From: JBFXJF01 sp050175155 | GTDB lineage: Bacteria > Bacillota > Bacilli > Tepidibacillales > Tepidibacillaceae | NCBI GenBank assembly: GCA_050175155.1 | Contig: JBFXJF010000021.1 | Span: forward strand, 1-42,678 | Direction: 5' to 3' | Length of the DNA stretch: 42,678 nt | Shown here: in pieces, positions 8,504 through 15,738 of the stretch | Numbering within the stretch: the first letter of the stretch is position 1 | How the letters are laid out: each line of letters starts with the position of its first letter | Notes under the pieces: model-generated | The model's database searches: none | Seen by the model: the letters and a program-made list of their open reading frames with translations, nothing else | Told to the model about the DNA's origin: nothing | Translations under genes and position numbers: made by a program

Positions 8504-9424
8504 TTGTACCATTATCTTAATATGTGCTTTTTGACCATTTAACCCGCTTATAAAGGTTACACCTAAATCTTTAAGATGTTTCCCCCCTCCTTCGTATCCA
8601 TAGATGGGGTCGACTTGACCATTATAGCATCTTGATACTAAAACTATTTCTATATTGTTTTCTATTGCTCGAATGATTCCTCCTATCATTGTTGGTGGAA
8701 GGTTTCCTGAACCTAATGCTTCTATAACAATCCCATCATACTTATTATCAATATAAGTATTTATTAATAAGTCATCAGTACCGATAGCTGCTTTTAATAA
8801 TCCGACTTTTTTAAAAGGTCTTTTTAGTGCATAATTTTCTTTGGATAGTGGAGCATGTGAAAAATAAACACCTTTTTTTGTTATAACACCAATTGGACCA
8901 GTTTGGGGAGATTGAAATGTTGCAACATTGCTGGTATGAGTTTTAGTTACATATCTAGCTGCATGTATCTCATCATTAAATACTACCAATACCCCTTTTT
9001 CTCTTGAAGTTTCATCATTAATAACTCTAATTGAGTTTACAACATTTAGTGGTCCATCAGCCCCTAATTCATTACTACTTCTCATGGAACCAGTAAAAAT
9101 TATTGGTTTATCGTTTTGTATTGTAAGATCTACAAAAAAAGCAGTTTCTTCTAATGTATCAGTACCGTGAGTAACTATAACCCCTTTTATCTCATCATTT
9201 GCTAAATAATTCTTTATCCTAATTGTTAAATCATACATTATATCCTGAGTAATGTACGGACTTGGAATATTTATAAAGTTATCAACTTCAATTATACTAG
9301 TTTTATCAATAAAGGAACCTAAGTTATCTAATGAATATTGATGCATAAGTTTTACTTCTTTAGTTTCACTATTTTCACTCATTGCAATAGTTCCACCCGT
9401 AGCTATGATTATAATTTTCTTCAT
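8480..9424 (-). CDS. L-asparaginase, cytoplasmic
   Basis: Seen: 314 residues. The first catalytic motif ATGGTIA carries the nucleophile T12. The second, THGTDTLEE (85-93), carries T88 and D89. GSMRSSNELGADGPLN and a C-terminal SGLNGQKAHIKIMVQL complete the asparaginase/glutaminase fold. There is no signal peptide, so the enzyme is cytoplasmic and hydrolyses asparagine to aspartate and ammonia. The C-terminal half looks more like type II enzymes than the short type I fold, so I leave the gene symbol blank. SD GGAGGT precedes the ATG. The gene is divergent from prsW with a 78-nt shared promoter region. Confidence 0.9.
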   Translation of the reverse strand: MKKIIIIATGGTIAMSENSETKEVKLMHQYSLDNLGSFIDKTSIIEVDNFINIPSPYITQDIMYDLTIRIKNYLANDEIKGVIVTHGTDTLEETAFFVDLTIQNDKPIIFTGSMRSSNELGADGPLNVVNSIRVINDETSREKGVLVVFNDEIHAARYVTKTHTSNVATFQSPQTGPIGVITKKGVYFSHAPLSKENYALKRPFKKVGLLKAAIGTDDLLINTYIDNKYDGIVIEALGSGNLPPTMIGGIIRAIENNIEIVLVSRCYNGQVDPIYGYEGGGKHLKDLGVTFISGLNGQKAHIKIMVQLTQKTAT

Positions 9425-9444
9425 TATTACCTCCGCAATAGTTA

Positions 9445-9473
9445 TTGATTACAACATATATACATGATACGAT
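9445..9473 (+). promoter_or_regulatory. Candidate promoter for prsW
   Basis: TTGATT at 9445-9450, a 17-nt spacer and TACGAT at 9468-9473, about 30 nt before the prsW start. On the opposite strand a TTGTTG/TATATG pair could serve the asparaginase gene, so the two promoters would overlap. Confidence 0.45.
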
Positions 9474-9502
9474 AGTTCAACAATTGTTAAAAGGGGTTTT
9501 AT

Positions 9503-10165
9503 ATGATGATAAGTCTAATTAGTGGTGCCTTTGCTCCGGGTTTGGCATTACTAAGCTTTATATATCTTAAAGATAAGTATGAACCTGAACCATTATCTTT
9601 AATAGTAAAACTATTCATTTTGGGTGGTGTTTTAGTATTCCCTGCATATGTCATAGAAAGAGTTTTTCAGGAGGGGATTACTAACTTTGAAATATTTACA
9701 AAAGTTATAAATATTGCTATTATAGAAGAATTTTTAAAATGGTTTACTCTTTACTTTATAATGTACAAACATATTGAATTTAACGAACCTTATGATGGTG
9801 TTGTCTACTCTGTATCCATCGCGATAGGCTTTGCTACCATAGAGAATTTAGGTTTTCTATTTTTTAACTCTGTAGAACCCACTTTGATATTATTAAGGGC
9901 TTTTTTACCCGTTTCAGGGCATGCATTATTTGCTATAATTATGGGCTATTTTATTGGACAAGCAAAATTTAATAAGAATAAGAATAGACACAAGTTGTTA
10001 TTTTTATCCTTAGCAATACCAATTTTCACTCATAGTATTTATAATCTGATTTTATATCAAACATTTACAGAATGGTTTTATTTAATGATTCCTTTTTTAA
10101 TTGGATTATGGTGGTACGGTTTAAGGAGAATAAAAATTGCAAATGCATCATCACCATTAAGATAA
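9503..10165 (+). CDS. prsW: PrsW-family intramembrane glutamic protease
   Basis: Seen: 220 residues, mostly hydrophobic. The start APGLALLSFIYLKDKYEPEPL is typical of PrsW. The catalytic EExxK motif is at 75-79 (IIEEFLKWF). Conserved blocks EPYDGVVYSVSIAIGFATIENLG, SGHALF (H140) and FTHSIYN (H177) follow. Family role: site-1 protease that begins cleavage of the anti-sigma factor RsiW and so releases SigW; it has also been linked to anti-sigma cleavage in clostridia. SD AAAAGGGG precedes two tandem ATGs (9503 and 9506). In B. subtilis the order is prsW-sleB-ypeB; here ypeB follows directly. Confidence 0.9.
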   Translation: MMISLISGAFAPGLALLSFIYLKDKYEPEPLSLIVKLFILGGVLVFPAYVIERVFQEGITNFEIFTKVINIAIIEEFLKWFTLYFIMYKHIEFNEPYDGVVYSVSIAIGFATIENLGFLFFNSVEPTLILLRAFLPVSGHALFAIIMGYFIGQAKFNKNKNRHKLLFLSLAIPIFTHSIYNLILYQTFTEWFYLMIPFLIGLWWYGLRRIKIANASSPLR

Positions 10166-10202
10166 ATTTATTTATAAAATATATTTTTAATAAACAGCAT
10201 GT

Positions 10203-10231
10203 AGACTTTTAAATGTAAAAGTCTTTTTTTG
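10203..10231 (+). terminator. Intrinsic terminator after prsW
   Basis: AGACTTTT (10203-10210) pairs with AAAAGTCT (10217-10224) over a 6-nt loop, followed by a run of T. Confidence 0.75.
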
Positions 10232-10251
10232 TTTCTCTTTTAAAATTATTT

Positions 10252-10281
10252 GAATAATAAAGAATGGTAATAACCAAAATA
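10252..10281 (+). promoter_or_regulatory. Candidate forespore (sigma-G type) promoter for ypeB
   Basis: GAATA at 10252-10256 and CAAAATA at 10275-10281, spaced by 18 nt, resemble the sigma-G boxes (GHATR, CATWHTA) with one mismatch in the -10. ypeB is known to be forespore-expressed in B. subtilis. This is a pattern match only. Confidence 0.35.
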
Positions 10282-10324
10282 TATAGTAATTAAAAATATG
10301 CAATATCAAAGGGGTTAAATAAAA

Positions 10325-11662
10325 TTGTATAAGAAAATTACTTATATATTAATACCTATATTAACAATAGCCTTAGTAGGTGCAGGGTATTTTGGTTACC
10401 AGGAAAATCAGGAAAAGAATTCAATCTTAATTAAAGCAGAAAATCAATATCAAAGGGCATTCCATGATCTGAATTATCATATTGAAAAACTGGAAGATGA
10501 AATAGGTAAAACTTTAGCAGTTAGTACAAGAAATCAATTATCACCAAGTCTAGCTAATGTTTGGAGACTCTCCTACAGCGCACAATCTGATGTTGGACAG
10601 TTGCCATTGGTATTAATACCATTTAATAAAACTGAAGAATTTTTGTCCAAAGTTGCTGATTTTTCTTATCGTATTGCGATTAGAGACTTAAATGCTGACC
10701 CTTTATCAGAGGAAGAATATAATACTTTAAGAAGTTTATATAATAATTCAAAAGAAATACAAAAAGAATTACAAAGCCTTCAAACAAAAGTAATGGAAGA
10801 GAATCTAAGATGGATGGATGTCGAGTTAGCAATGGCTAAAGAGGACGACAAAGCCGATAATACTATTGTTGATGGGTTTAAAACAATTGATAAAAAAGTA
10901 GAAGAATTTCCTGAAACCGATTGGGGACCAGGTATAACAACTCTAGAAATTAAGAAAAAAGAAATGGGTACTAAGCTAGATGGTAGCCCCATTAATAAAG
11001 ATAAGGCAAAAGAGATAGCCTTGTCATTTTTAAAATTAAAGGACGTAAAAACGAATGTGGTATTGACTGGAGAAGGATCTAGTTATGAGGTTTACAATGT
11101 TACTGTTGAGGGAAAAGATTTTATCTATTTTGAAGTCACAAAAATTGGCGGGCATGTTACATCAGTAATTAAAAACAGAGAAATAAAAGATAAAAAATTA
11201 ACTGATAAACAGGCAATAGAGAAAGCAACTGATTTTTTAAAAGAACATAAATATGTCTCAATGGTACCTAACGAAATGTATGATTTTGATAACTCTCTAA
11301 TAATTAATTTTCTATATGAGCAAAATGGTGTAATAGTATATCCAGATAAGATTTCTGTTAAAGTGGCTTTGGACAATGGAGAAATAATAAACTTTCAATC
11401 ATTAGATTATGTTATAAATAATAAAACTAGGCAAATTGCTACTCCTTTAATATCCAAAGATGATGCTAAAAGTAAAACAAATCCTAATTTAAAGATAAGT
11501 TCGGTAAAATTAGCAATTATTGAAAATATTGACGGAAACGAAGTACTTACTTATGAGGTTACAGGTAGATTAGATGATAATATTTACAGAATTTATATAA
11601 ATGCTGATAATGGAAATGAAGAAGATGTAGAAAAAGTTACAGAGGAGATAATTTATTATTAA
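10325..11662 (+). CDS. ypeB: Germination protein YpeB
   Basis: Seen: 445 residues from a TTG start with SD AAAGGGG about 10 nt upstream. One N-terminal membrane segment (about 5-23) is followed by a helical region with AENQYQRAFHDLNYHIEKLEDEIGKTLAVS, characteristic of YpeB. The C-terminal half contains repeated PepSY-like units (about 235-300, 303-370 and 380-440). Family role: located at the spore inner membrane, needed to stabilise and localise the cortex-lytic enzyme SleB, with mutual dependence. No sleB lies next to it, although sleB is normally the upstream partner; only 159 nt separate prsW and ypeB. Confidence 0.9.
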   Translation: MYKKITYILIPILTIALVGAGYFGYQENQEKNSILIKAENQYQRAFHDLNYHIEKLEDEIGKTLAVSTRNQLSPSLANVWRLSYSAQSDVGQLPLVLIPFNKTEEFLSKVADFSYRIAIRDLNADPLSEEEYNTLRSLYNNSKEIQKELQSLQTKVMEENLRWMDVELAMAKEDDKADNTIVDGFKTIDKKVEEFPETDWGPGITTLEIKKKEMGTKLDGSPINKDKAKEIALSFLKLKDVKTNVVLTGEGSSYEVYNVTVEGKDFIYFEVTKIGGHVTSVIKNREIKDKKLTDKQAIEKATDFLKEHKYVSMVPNEMYDFDNSLIINFLYEQNGVIVYPDKISVKVALDNGEIINFQSLDYVINNKTRQIATPLISKDDAKSKTNPNLKISSVKLAIIENIDGNEVLTYEVTGRLDDNIYRIYINADNGNEEDVEKVTEEIIYY

Positions 11663-11676
11663 AATTAGCAAAAATT

Positions 11677-11726
11677 ATTATACATGATAAAGAGGCTTTT
11701 TAAAAAGCCTCTTTATCATGTATAAT
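11677..11726. terminator. 50-bp perfect palindrome acting as a terminator
   Basis: Two 25-nt arms (11677-11701 and 11702-11726) are exact reverse complements with no spacer. Each contains ATTATACATGATAAAG and the GAGGCTTTTT core. T-runs in the hairpin centre and T/A-rich ends allow termination on either strand. The 3' arm ends in TATAAT, so it may also carry the -10 box of the next gene. Confidence 0.8.
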
Positions 11727-11757
11727 ATAATCTAATTAATAATGAGAGGAAAGTAAT

Positions 11758-13032
11758 ATGAATTACGATGTATTAATTATTGGTGGTGGACCTGCTGGTA
11801 TGGCTGCTGCGATAGCAGCGAAGCAAAGAGGCAACAAAGTATTGTTAATTGAGAAGAATATAAAACTTGGTTTAAAAATGCATATATCTGGAGGAGGACG
11901 ATGTAATTTTACAAACATTTGTCCGATTGATAAATTTATAGATAATATTCCTGGTAATGGAAAGTTTCTTTATAGCGCATTAAATTGTTTCTCTAACAAA
12001 GATTTGATTGATTTTGTTGAAAAAGATTTAAAAGTAAAGACCAGTGTTGAAGATCATGGGAAGGTTTTTCCAGCTTCCAACAAGTCAGAAACCTTGATAC
12101 AGGCATTGGAAAATTACTTAGATAATATTGGTGTTGAAATTATATACGAAAGTTCAGTAATAGAAATAATCACCGATGAAATAAAGGTTATAGGTATTCT
12201 GCTTAAGGGGAATAGGACTATATATGGGAAATCTATTGTTCTAGCAACTGGTGGTTTATCTTATTCGCACACGGGTTCATCTGGAGACGGACAAAGAATG
12301 TCAGAAAGTTTAGGTCATAAAGTTACTCAGTTGTTTCCTAGTTTAGTTCCATTGATTTGTAGTGATTTTGTGATTTCAAGTAAAGAATTACAAGGATTAT
12401 CGCTAAATAATATTGAATTATCTTTATTTAATACCGATAATAAGTGTGTAAAAAGAGAATATGGTGATATGATATTTACTCATTTCGGGGTTTCAGGTCC
12501 GGCTGTACTCAAATTGAGTAGAAATGTTTCAGAGATATATAAAGAATTAGGTAAAGTACCATTGAAGTTAAAAATAGATTTATTTCCAGATGAAACAGAA
12601 GATATAATATTAGATAAGATTAATAATTTAATAAAAGAATTTCCTAAAAAATCTACTAATAATGGTTTGAAAGATTTGTTGCAAGATAAATTCCTAAGAT
12701 ATATTATCAAAAATGAGAATATCGAGTTAAAAAAAATGATTGAATTGAATAAAAATGATATAAATAAAATAATTAACAAAGTGAAAAATTTTAATTTAAC
12801 GATTTCAGACACCAAGCCATTAGAAGAAGCAATGATAACTGCTGGCGGGATTGATATTAAAGAGGTAAATCCTAAGACATTAGGTTCAAAATTAATTAGT
12901 GGTTTATTTTTTGCGGGAGAGATATTGGATTTTGATGCTTATACTGGTGGTTACAATATTCAGATAGCATTCTCGACTGGTTATACAGCTGGGATTTCTA
13001 CAAATAATTACATAAGTACGTATAGAAACTGA
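11758..13032 (+). CDS. FAD-dependent flavoprotein, HI0933/YhiN family
   Basis: Seen: 424 residues. A dinucleotide-binding GGGPAGMAAAIAAKQRG motif at the N-terminus is followed by LEK-type ribose binding, then the family signature HISGGGRCNFTN (about 41-52). GGLSYSHTGSSGDG and THFGVSGPAVLKLS lie in the middle, and the C-terminal FAD-binding block FAGEILDFDAYTGGYNIQIAFSTG closes the fold. The length fits the family. PGAP-type names are 'aminoacetone oxidase family FAD-binding enzyme' or 'NAD(P)/FAD-dependent oxidoreductase'; the true substrate is not settled. SD GAGAGGAAAG precedes the ATG. The PilZ gene starts 17 nt downstream, so they are probably co-transcribed. Confidence 0.88.
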   Translation: MNYDVLIIGGGPAGMAAAIAAKQRGNKVLLIEKNIKLGLKMHISGGGRCNFTNICPIDKFIDNIPGNGKFLYSALNCFSNKDLIDFVEKDLKVKTSVEDHGKVFPASNKSETLIQALENYLDNIGVEIIYESSVIEIITDEIKVIGILLKGNRTIYGKSIVLATGGLSYSHTGSSGDGQRMSESLGHKVTQLFPSLVPLICSDFVISSKELQGLSLNNIELSLFNTDNKCVKREYGDMIFTHFGVSGPAVLKLSRNVSEIYKELGKVPLKLKIDLFPDETEDIILDKINNLIKEFPKKSTNNGLKDLLQDKFLRYIIKNENIELKKMIELNKNDINKIINKVKNFNLTISDTKPLEEAMITAGGIDIKEVNPKTLGSKLISGLFFAGEILDFDAYTGGYNIQIAFSTGYTAGISTNNYISTYRN

Positions 13033-13049
13033 TAAAGAGGTGAGAGTTA

Positions 13050-13814
13050 ATGCTACCAAACATCAACCAAATAGTTGATATTAGCTTAGACAACGGAGAG
13101 AATTTTTCATACAAATCTAGAATTGCTGATATATCTGATGAATTTGTAGGAATAGAAATACCTATTGATAAAAATACAGGAAAGATGAAATTTATAACTG
13201 CAGGAGTAGAGTTGAAGATTTTCTATATAGGGGAAAATAGAGGTCAATTTTCTTTTAACACAAAGGTTAAGGGAATAAAGAGAGATCAAATACCAATAAT
13301 TTTATTGGAAATTCCTGAAGTTTTTGAAAAGCTACAAAGAAGGAATTATATTAGGGTTCCAGCCTACCTTGACATATCTTATAGAATAGAAAAAGAAATA
13401 GAGAAAGGAAAAGAAATAGATAAAGAAATAGATAAAGAAATAGATAAAGAAATAGATAAAGAAATAGATAAAGAAATAGATAAAGAAATAGATAAAGAAA
13501 TAGAAATAGATGGTGAGTGGGTTACAGCAAAAACAATCGATATTAGCGGTGGTGGGATACAATTTACTCTTCCACCTTTAAAAATGGTTATTATTAATCA
13601 AAATATAGATGGTTTGATTGTTATTCCTTTTAGTAATGGCACAACTGAACAGATTAATTATACCGGAAAGGTTATTAGAATATACGAATTAAAAGAAAAC
13701 CCTAAGATTAAAATAGTTTGTATTGAGTTTACTACAATAAATGAAATTGCGCGCGCGAAAATTGTGAAATACTGTTTTGAAAAACAAGTTGAATTAAAAA
13801 ATAAAAGTATATAA
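13050..13814 (+). CDS. ypfA: PilZ-domain c-di-GMP binding protein (YpfA/MotI-like)
   Basis: Seen: 254 residues. An N-terminal YcgR-N-like beta domain (about 1-92) is followed by PilZ. The c-di-GMP motif RxxxR is RRNYIR at 97-102, and the second motif DISGGG is at 164-169. Between them, residues about 114-154 are a low-complexity charged insertion built from EIDK repeats; ordinary YpfA proteins have only a short loop there. Family role: B. subtilis YpfA (MotI/DgrA) binds c-di-GMP and slows flagellar rotation. SD AAAGAGGTGAG precedes the ATG. The order ypfA-ypfB-cmk matches B. subtilis. Both binding motifs are intact, so binding is expected; the effect of the insert is unknown. Confidence 0.88.
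   Translation: MLPNINQIVDISLDNGENFSYKSRIADISDEFVGIEIPIDKNTGKMKFITAGVELKIFYIGENRGQFSFNTKVKGIKRDQIPIILLEIPEVFEKLQRRNYIRVPAYLDISYRIEKEIEKGKEIDKEIDKEIDKEIDKEIDKEIDKEIDKEIEIDGEWVTAKTIDISGGGIQFTLPPLKMVIINQNIDGLIVIPFSNGTTEQINYTGKVIRIYELKENPKIKIVCIEFTTINEIARAKIVKYCFEKQVELKNKSI
13413..13504 (+). repeat. In-frame 12-bp tandem repeat inside ypfA
   Basis: Seven exact copies of GAAATAGATAAA (13413-13496) and an eighth partial copy (13497-13504), preceded by degenerate relatives. Each unit encodes Glu-Ile-Asp-Lys. Because 12 is a multiple of 3, copy-number change alters protein length without breaking the frame. Confidence 0.95.
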
Positions 13815-13855
13815 TTTGATAAATAACAAAAGCTATGAATAGCGGGAGGTATATT

Positions 13856-14050
13856 ATGAATCAACGGAAACGCTATTTACCTTATGAATGTAAGTTTATA
13901 TACTACTCTTCTTATATTGAAAAGTTTTTTTGGAAGGTAGTCATTATATGTTTTATATTATTAATGCTATCTCAGTTATTATTATCTTTTGATGATGTAA
14001 GAGCGTTGCTTGTTCCGCTCGAAAGAATAGAAGGGAAAAATTCATTTTAG
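13856..14050 (+). CDS. ypfB: YpfB-family small membrane protein
   Basis: Seen: 64 residues from the ATG at 13856, set by SD GGGAGGT 5 nt upstream; an ATG at 13835 precedes that SD and is rejected. A tyrosine- and lysine-rich N-terminus leads to one membrane segment (about 25-45, FFWKVVIICFILLMLSQLLL) and a short tail with DDVRALLVPLERIEG. B. subtilis YpfB has the same size, the same tail pattern and the same place between ypfA and cmk. Its function is unknown. Confidence 0.75.
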   Translation: MNQRKRYLPYECKFIYYSSYIEKFFWKVVIICFILLMLSQLLLSFDDVRALLVPLERIEGKNSF

Positions 14051-14112
14051 TTTTTAAATTGATATAAAAACGAAAATATGATAAAATTTAATGAAATAAT
14101 ATCTATTATATT

Positions 14113-14135
14113 AGCAGGCAAATGCCTGCTTTTTA
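14113..14135 (+). terminator. Intrinsic terminator between ypfB and cmk
   Basis: AGCAGGC (14113-14119) pairs with GCCTGCT (14124-14130) across AAAT, followed by TTTTT. GC content is high for this region. Confidence 0.75.
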
Positions 14136-14164
14136 TATGTCTAGTTTCTGTTGGGGGTTGGGTC

Positions 14165-14839
14165 ATGAAGAAAATTAGTATTGCGATTGATGGTCCTGCA
14201 GGAGCAGGTAAGAGCACTGTAGCAAAAAAAGTTGCAAAGGAGTTAGGATTTTTATATATAGATACTGGTTCAATGTATAGGGCACTAACTTTTATAGCAT
14301 TGGAATTGTGTATCGATCCTAACAACGATTTTTTATTAAATCAATATTTAATGGAAAAAAATATTCATTTAGTTAGTGAAGGAGAAAATCAAAAAGTTAT
14401 AATAGATGGGATAAATGTGACAGATAAGATTAGGTCCCCTGAAGTAAACAAGAGTGTTTCTTTAGTTGCTTCACATAAAAATATAAGAGAAACTATGGTA
14501 AAAAAACAAAGAGCGTTAGCAAAAAATGGCAATGTTGTGATGGATGGTAGGGATATAGGAACAAACGTTTTACCTAATGCTGATGTAAAGATATTTTTAA
14601 ATGCAACGATAGAGGAAAGAGCAAATAGAAGATATAAGGAATTAACTGAAAAAGGGTATAAGGTTGATTTAATGAACCTAATAGAAGATATATCTTCTCG
14701 GGATAAAATGGATCAAGAGAGAGCTGTTGCGCCCCTGAAAATGGCTGAAGATGCAATACTCATTGATTCCTCCAATCTTTCAATAAATGACGTTGTTCAA
14801 AAAATTATTAATATTATTAAAATAGAAAGAGGTGATTAA
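14165..14839 (+). CDS. cmk: (d)CMP kinase
   Basis: Seen: 224 residues from the ATG at 14165 (SD TGGGGGTTGGG). An in-frame ATG at 14078 would add 29 residues that precede the conserved start and would span the terminator, so it is rejected. P-loop GPAGAGKST is at 10-18, then DTGSMYRALT, DGRDIGTNVLPNADVKIFLNA and SRDKMDQERAVAPLKMAEDA, all standard for Cmk. Reaction: ATP-dependent phosphorylation of CMP and dCMP, in the cytoplasm. Its length is typical for the family (B. subtilis Cmk is also about 224 residues). It is closely followed by plsC with a 3-nt gap, a common pairing. Confidence 0.96.
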   Translation: MKKISIAIDGPAGAGKSTVAKKVAKELGFLYIDTGSMYRALTFIALELCIDPNNDFLLNQYLMEKNIHLVSEGENQKVIIDGINVTDKIRSPEVNKSVSLVASHKNIRETMVKKQRALAKNGNVVMDGRDIGTNVLPNADVKIFLNATIEERANRRYKELTEKGYKVDLMNLIEDISSRDKMDQERAVAPLKMAEDAILIDSSNLSINDVVQKIINIIKIERGD

Positions 14840-14842
14840 AAT

Positions 14843-15436
14843 TTGAAAATATATAAAATAGTAAGATTAATATTAAGACCTTATTTTAGAATTTTTTACA
14901 AAATGGAGGTTATTGGGAAAAATAATATTCCTATAGATGGATCCGTTTTAATAATTTCCAATCATATAAGTGTTTTTGATCCAATTGTTTTAGGATGTGC
15001 AATCGACAGAGAAATTCATTTTATGGCCAAGGAAGAGTTATTTAAGAATAAATTTTTTGCTAAAGTAATGTATACTTTCGGTTCTTTTCCTGTTAAAAGA
15101 GATAGTAGTGATAGGAAAGCCCTAAAGAAGGGAATAGACATACTTAGTCAACAAGAAGTACTTGGAATTTTTCCGGAAGGTACACGTAGTTTAAATGGTG
15201 AAATAGGTAGAGGTTTACCAGGTGCTGCGTTTATTGCCCTTAAATCTAATACATCAATTGTACCAATAGGAATCGTGTCAGAATACAAGTTATTTGATAA
15301 GATTATTATTAAGATAGGAAAACCAATTTCAATGGAACCATATAAAATGGATAAAATAACTTCTGACTTAACTATTGAAGTTACTGAGTATTTAATGAAA
15401 AATATTAAAATAGAAGTAGATGGTATTAAAAAATAA
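14843..15436 (+). CDS. plsC: 1-acyl-sn-glycerol-3-phosphate acyltransferase
   Basis: Seen: 197 residues from a TTG start with SD AGAGGTGAT 7 nt upstream. The acyltransferase motifs are in order: NHISVFD with H41 and D46 (HxxxxD), GSFPVKRDSSDRKALK, FPEGTRS at 110-116, and PGAAFIALKSNTSIVPIGI. Role: adds the second acyl chain to lysophosphatidic acid to make phosphatidic acid at the membrane. The gene sits between cmk and the S1-protein gene, as in many Bacillota. It overlaps the next small ORF by 1 nt (TAATG). Confidence 0.92.
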   Translation: MKIYKIVRLILRPYFRIFYKMEVIGKNNIPIDGSVLIISNHISVFDPIVLGCAIDREIHFMAKEELFKNKFFAKVMYTFGSFPVKRDSSDRKALKKGIDILSQQEVLGIFPEGTRSLNGEIGRGLPGAAFIALKSNTSIVPIGIVSEYKLFDKIIIKIGKPISMEPYKMDKITSDLTIEVTEYLMKNIKIEVDGIKK

Positions 15437-15633
15437 TGGAATTATTAATATTTATTATAATTTATTTTATAGCTATCATTTTGATATTAAAATTAAGTAA
15501 AATAATTGCTAAAATTTGTAGTGATAAAAATTATAGTATAGAGGAAATTAAATTTGTAGTATGGTTTATATTATCTATTTTATTAATATTTTCAACATTA
15601 ATAATTATTTTAGTAATTAGTTACTATCTTTAA
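15436..15633 (+). CDS. Small two-pass membrane protein of unknown function
   Basis: Not recognised. Seen: 65 residues, two hydrophobic segments (about 3-22 and 40-62) joined by a charged loop (KICSDKNYSIEEIK). The ATG overlaps the plsC stop by one base, and no separate SD is obvious, which suggests translational coupling to plsC. It may be a membrane partner of PlsC, but that rests on position alone. Confidence 0.55.
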   Translation: MELLIFIIIYFIAIILILKLSKIIAKICSDKNYSIEEIKFVVWFILSILLIFSTLIIILVISYYL

Positions 15634-15738
15634 AAATTACAAACATTAATTTTACATATCTACTAAAAAGATATAGTATAAATAATCATATAAAATATAA
15701 ATATAAAAAGAGCTATGTATTTCAAGGAGGAAATTATA

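Noticed and set aside
13413..13504. Possible CRISPR-like array
   Set aside because: The 12-bp units are directly adjacent, with no spacers, and lie inside a coding gene; no cas genes nearby.
13332..13562. Antisense ORF of 76 codons rich in Phe/Tyr repeats
   Set aside because: It is the mirror of the 12-bp repeat in ypfA; no SD, and the repeat keeps every frame open.
13749..13757. GCGCGCGCG run in an AT-rich area
   Set aside because: It falls within ypfA codons for Ile-Ala-Arg-Ala and needs no special explanation.
14078..14165. 29-residue N-terminal extension of cytidylate kinase
   Set aside because: The ATG at 14165 has its own SD and gives the normal family length; the extension would cover a terminator.
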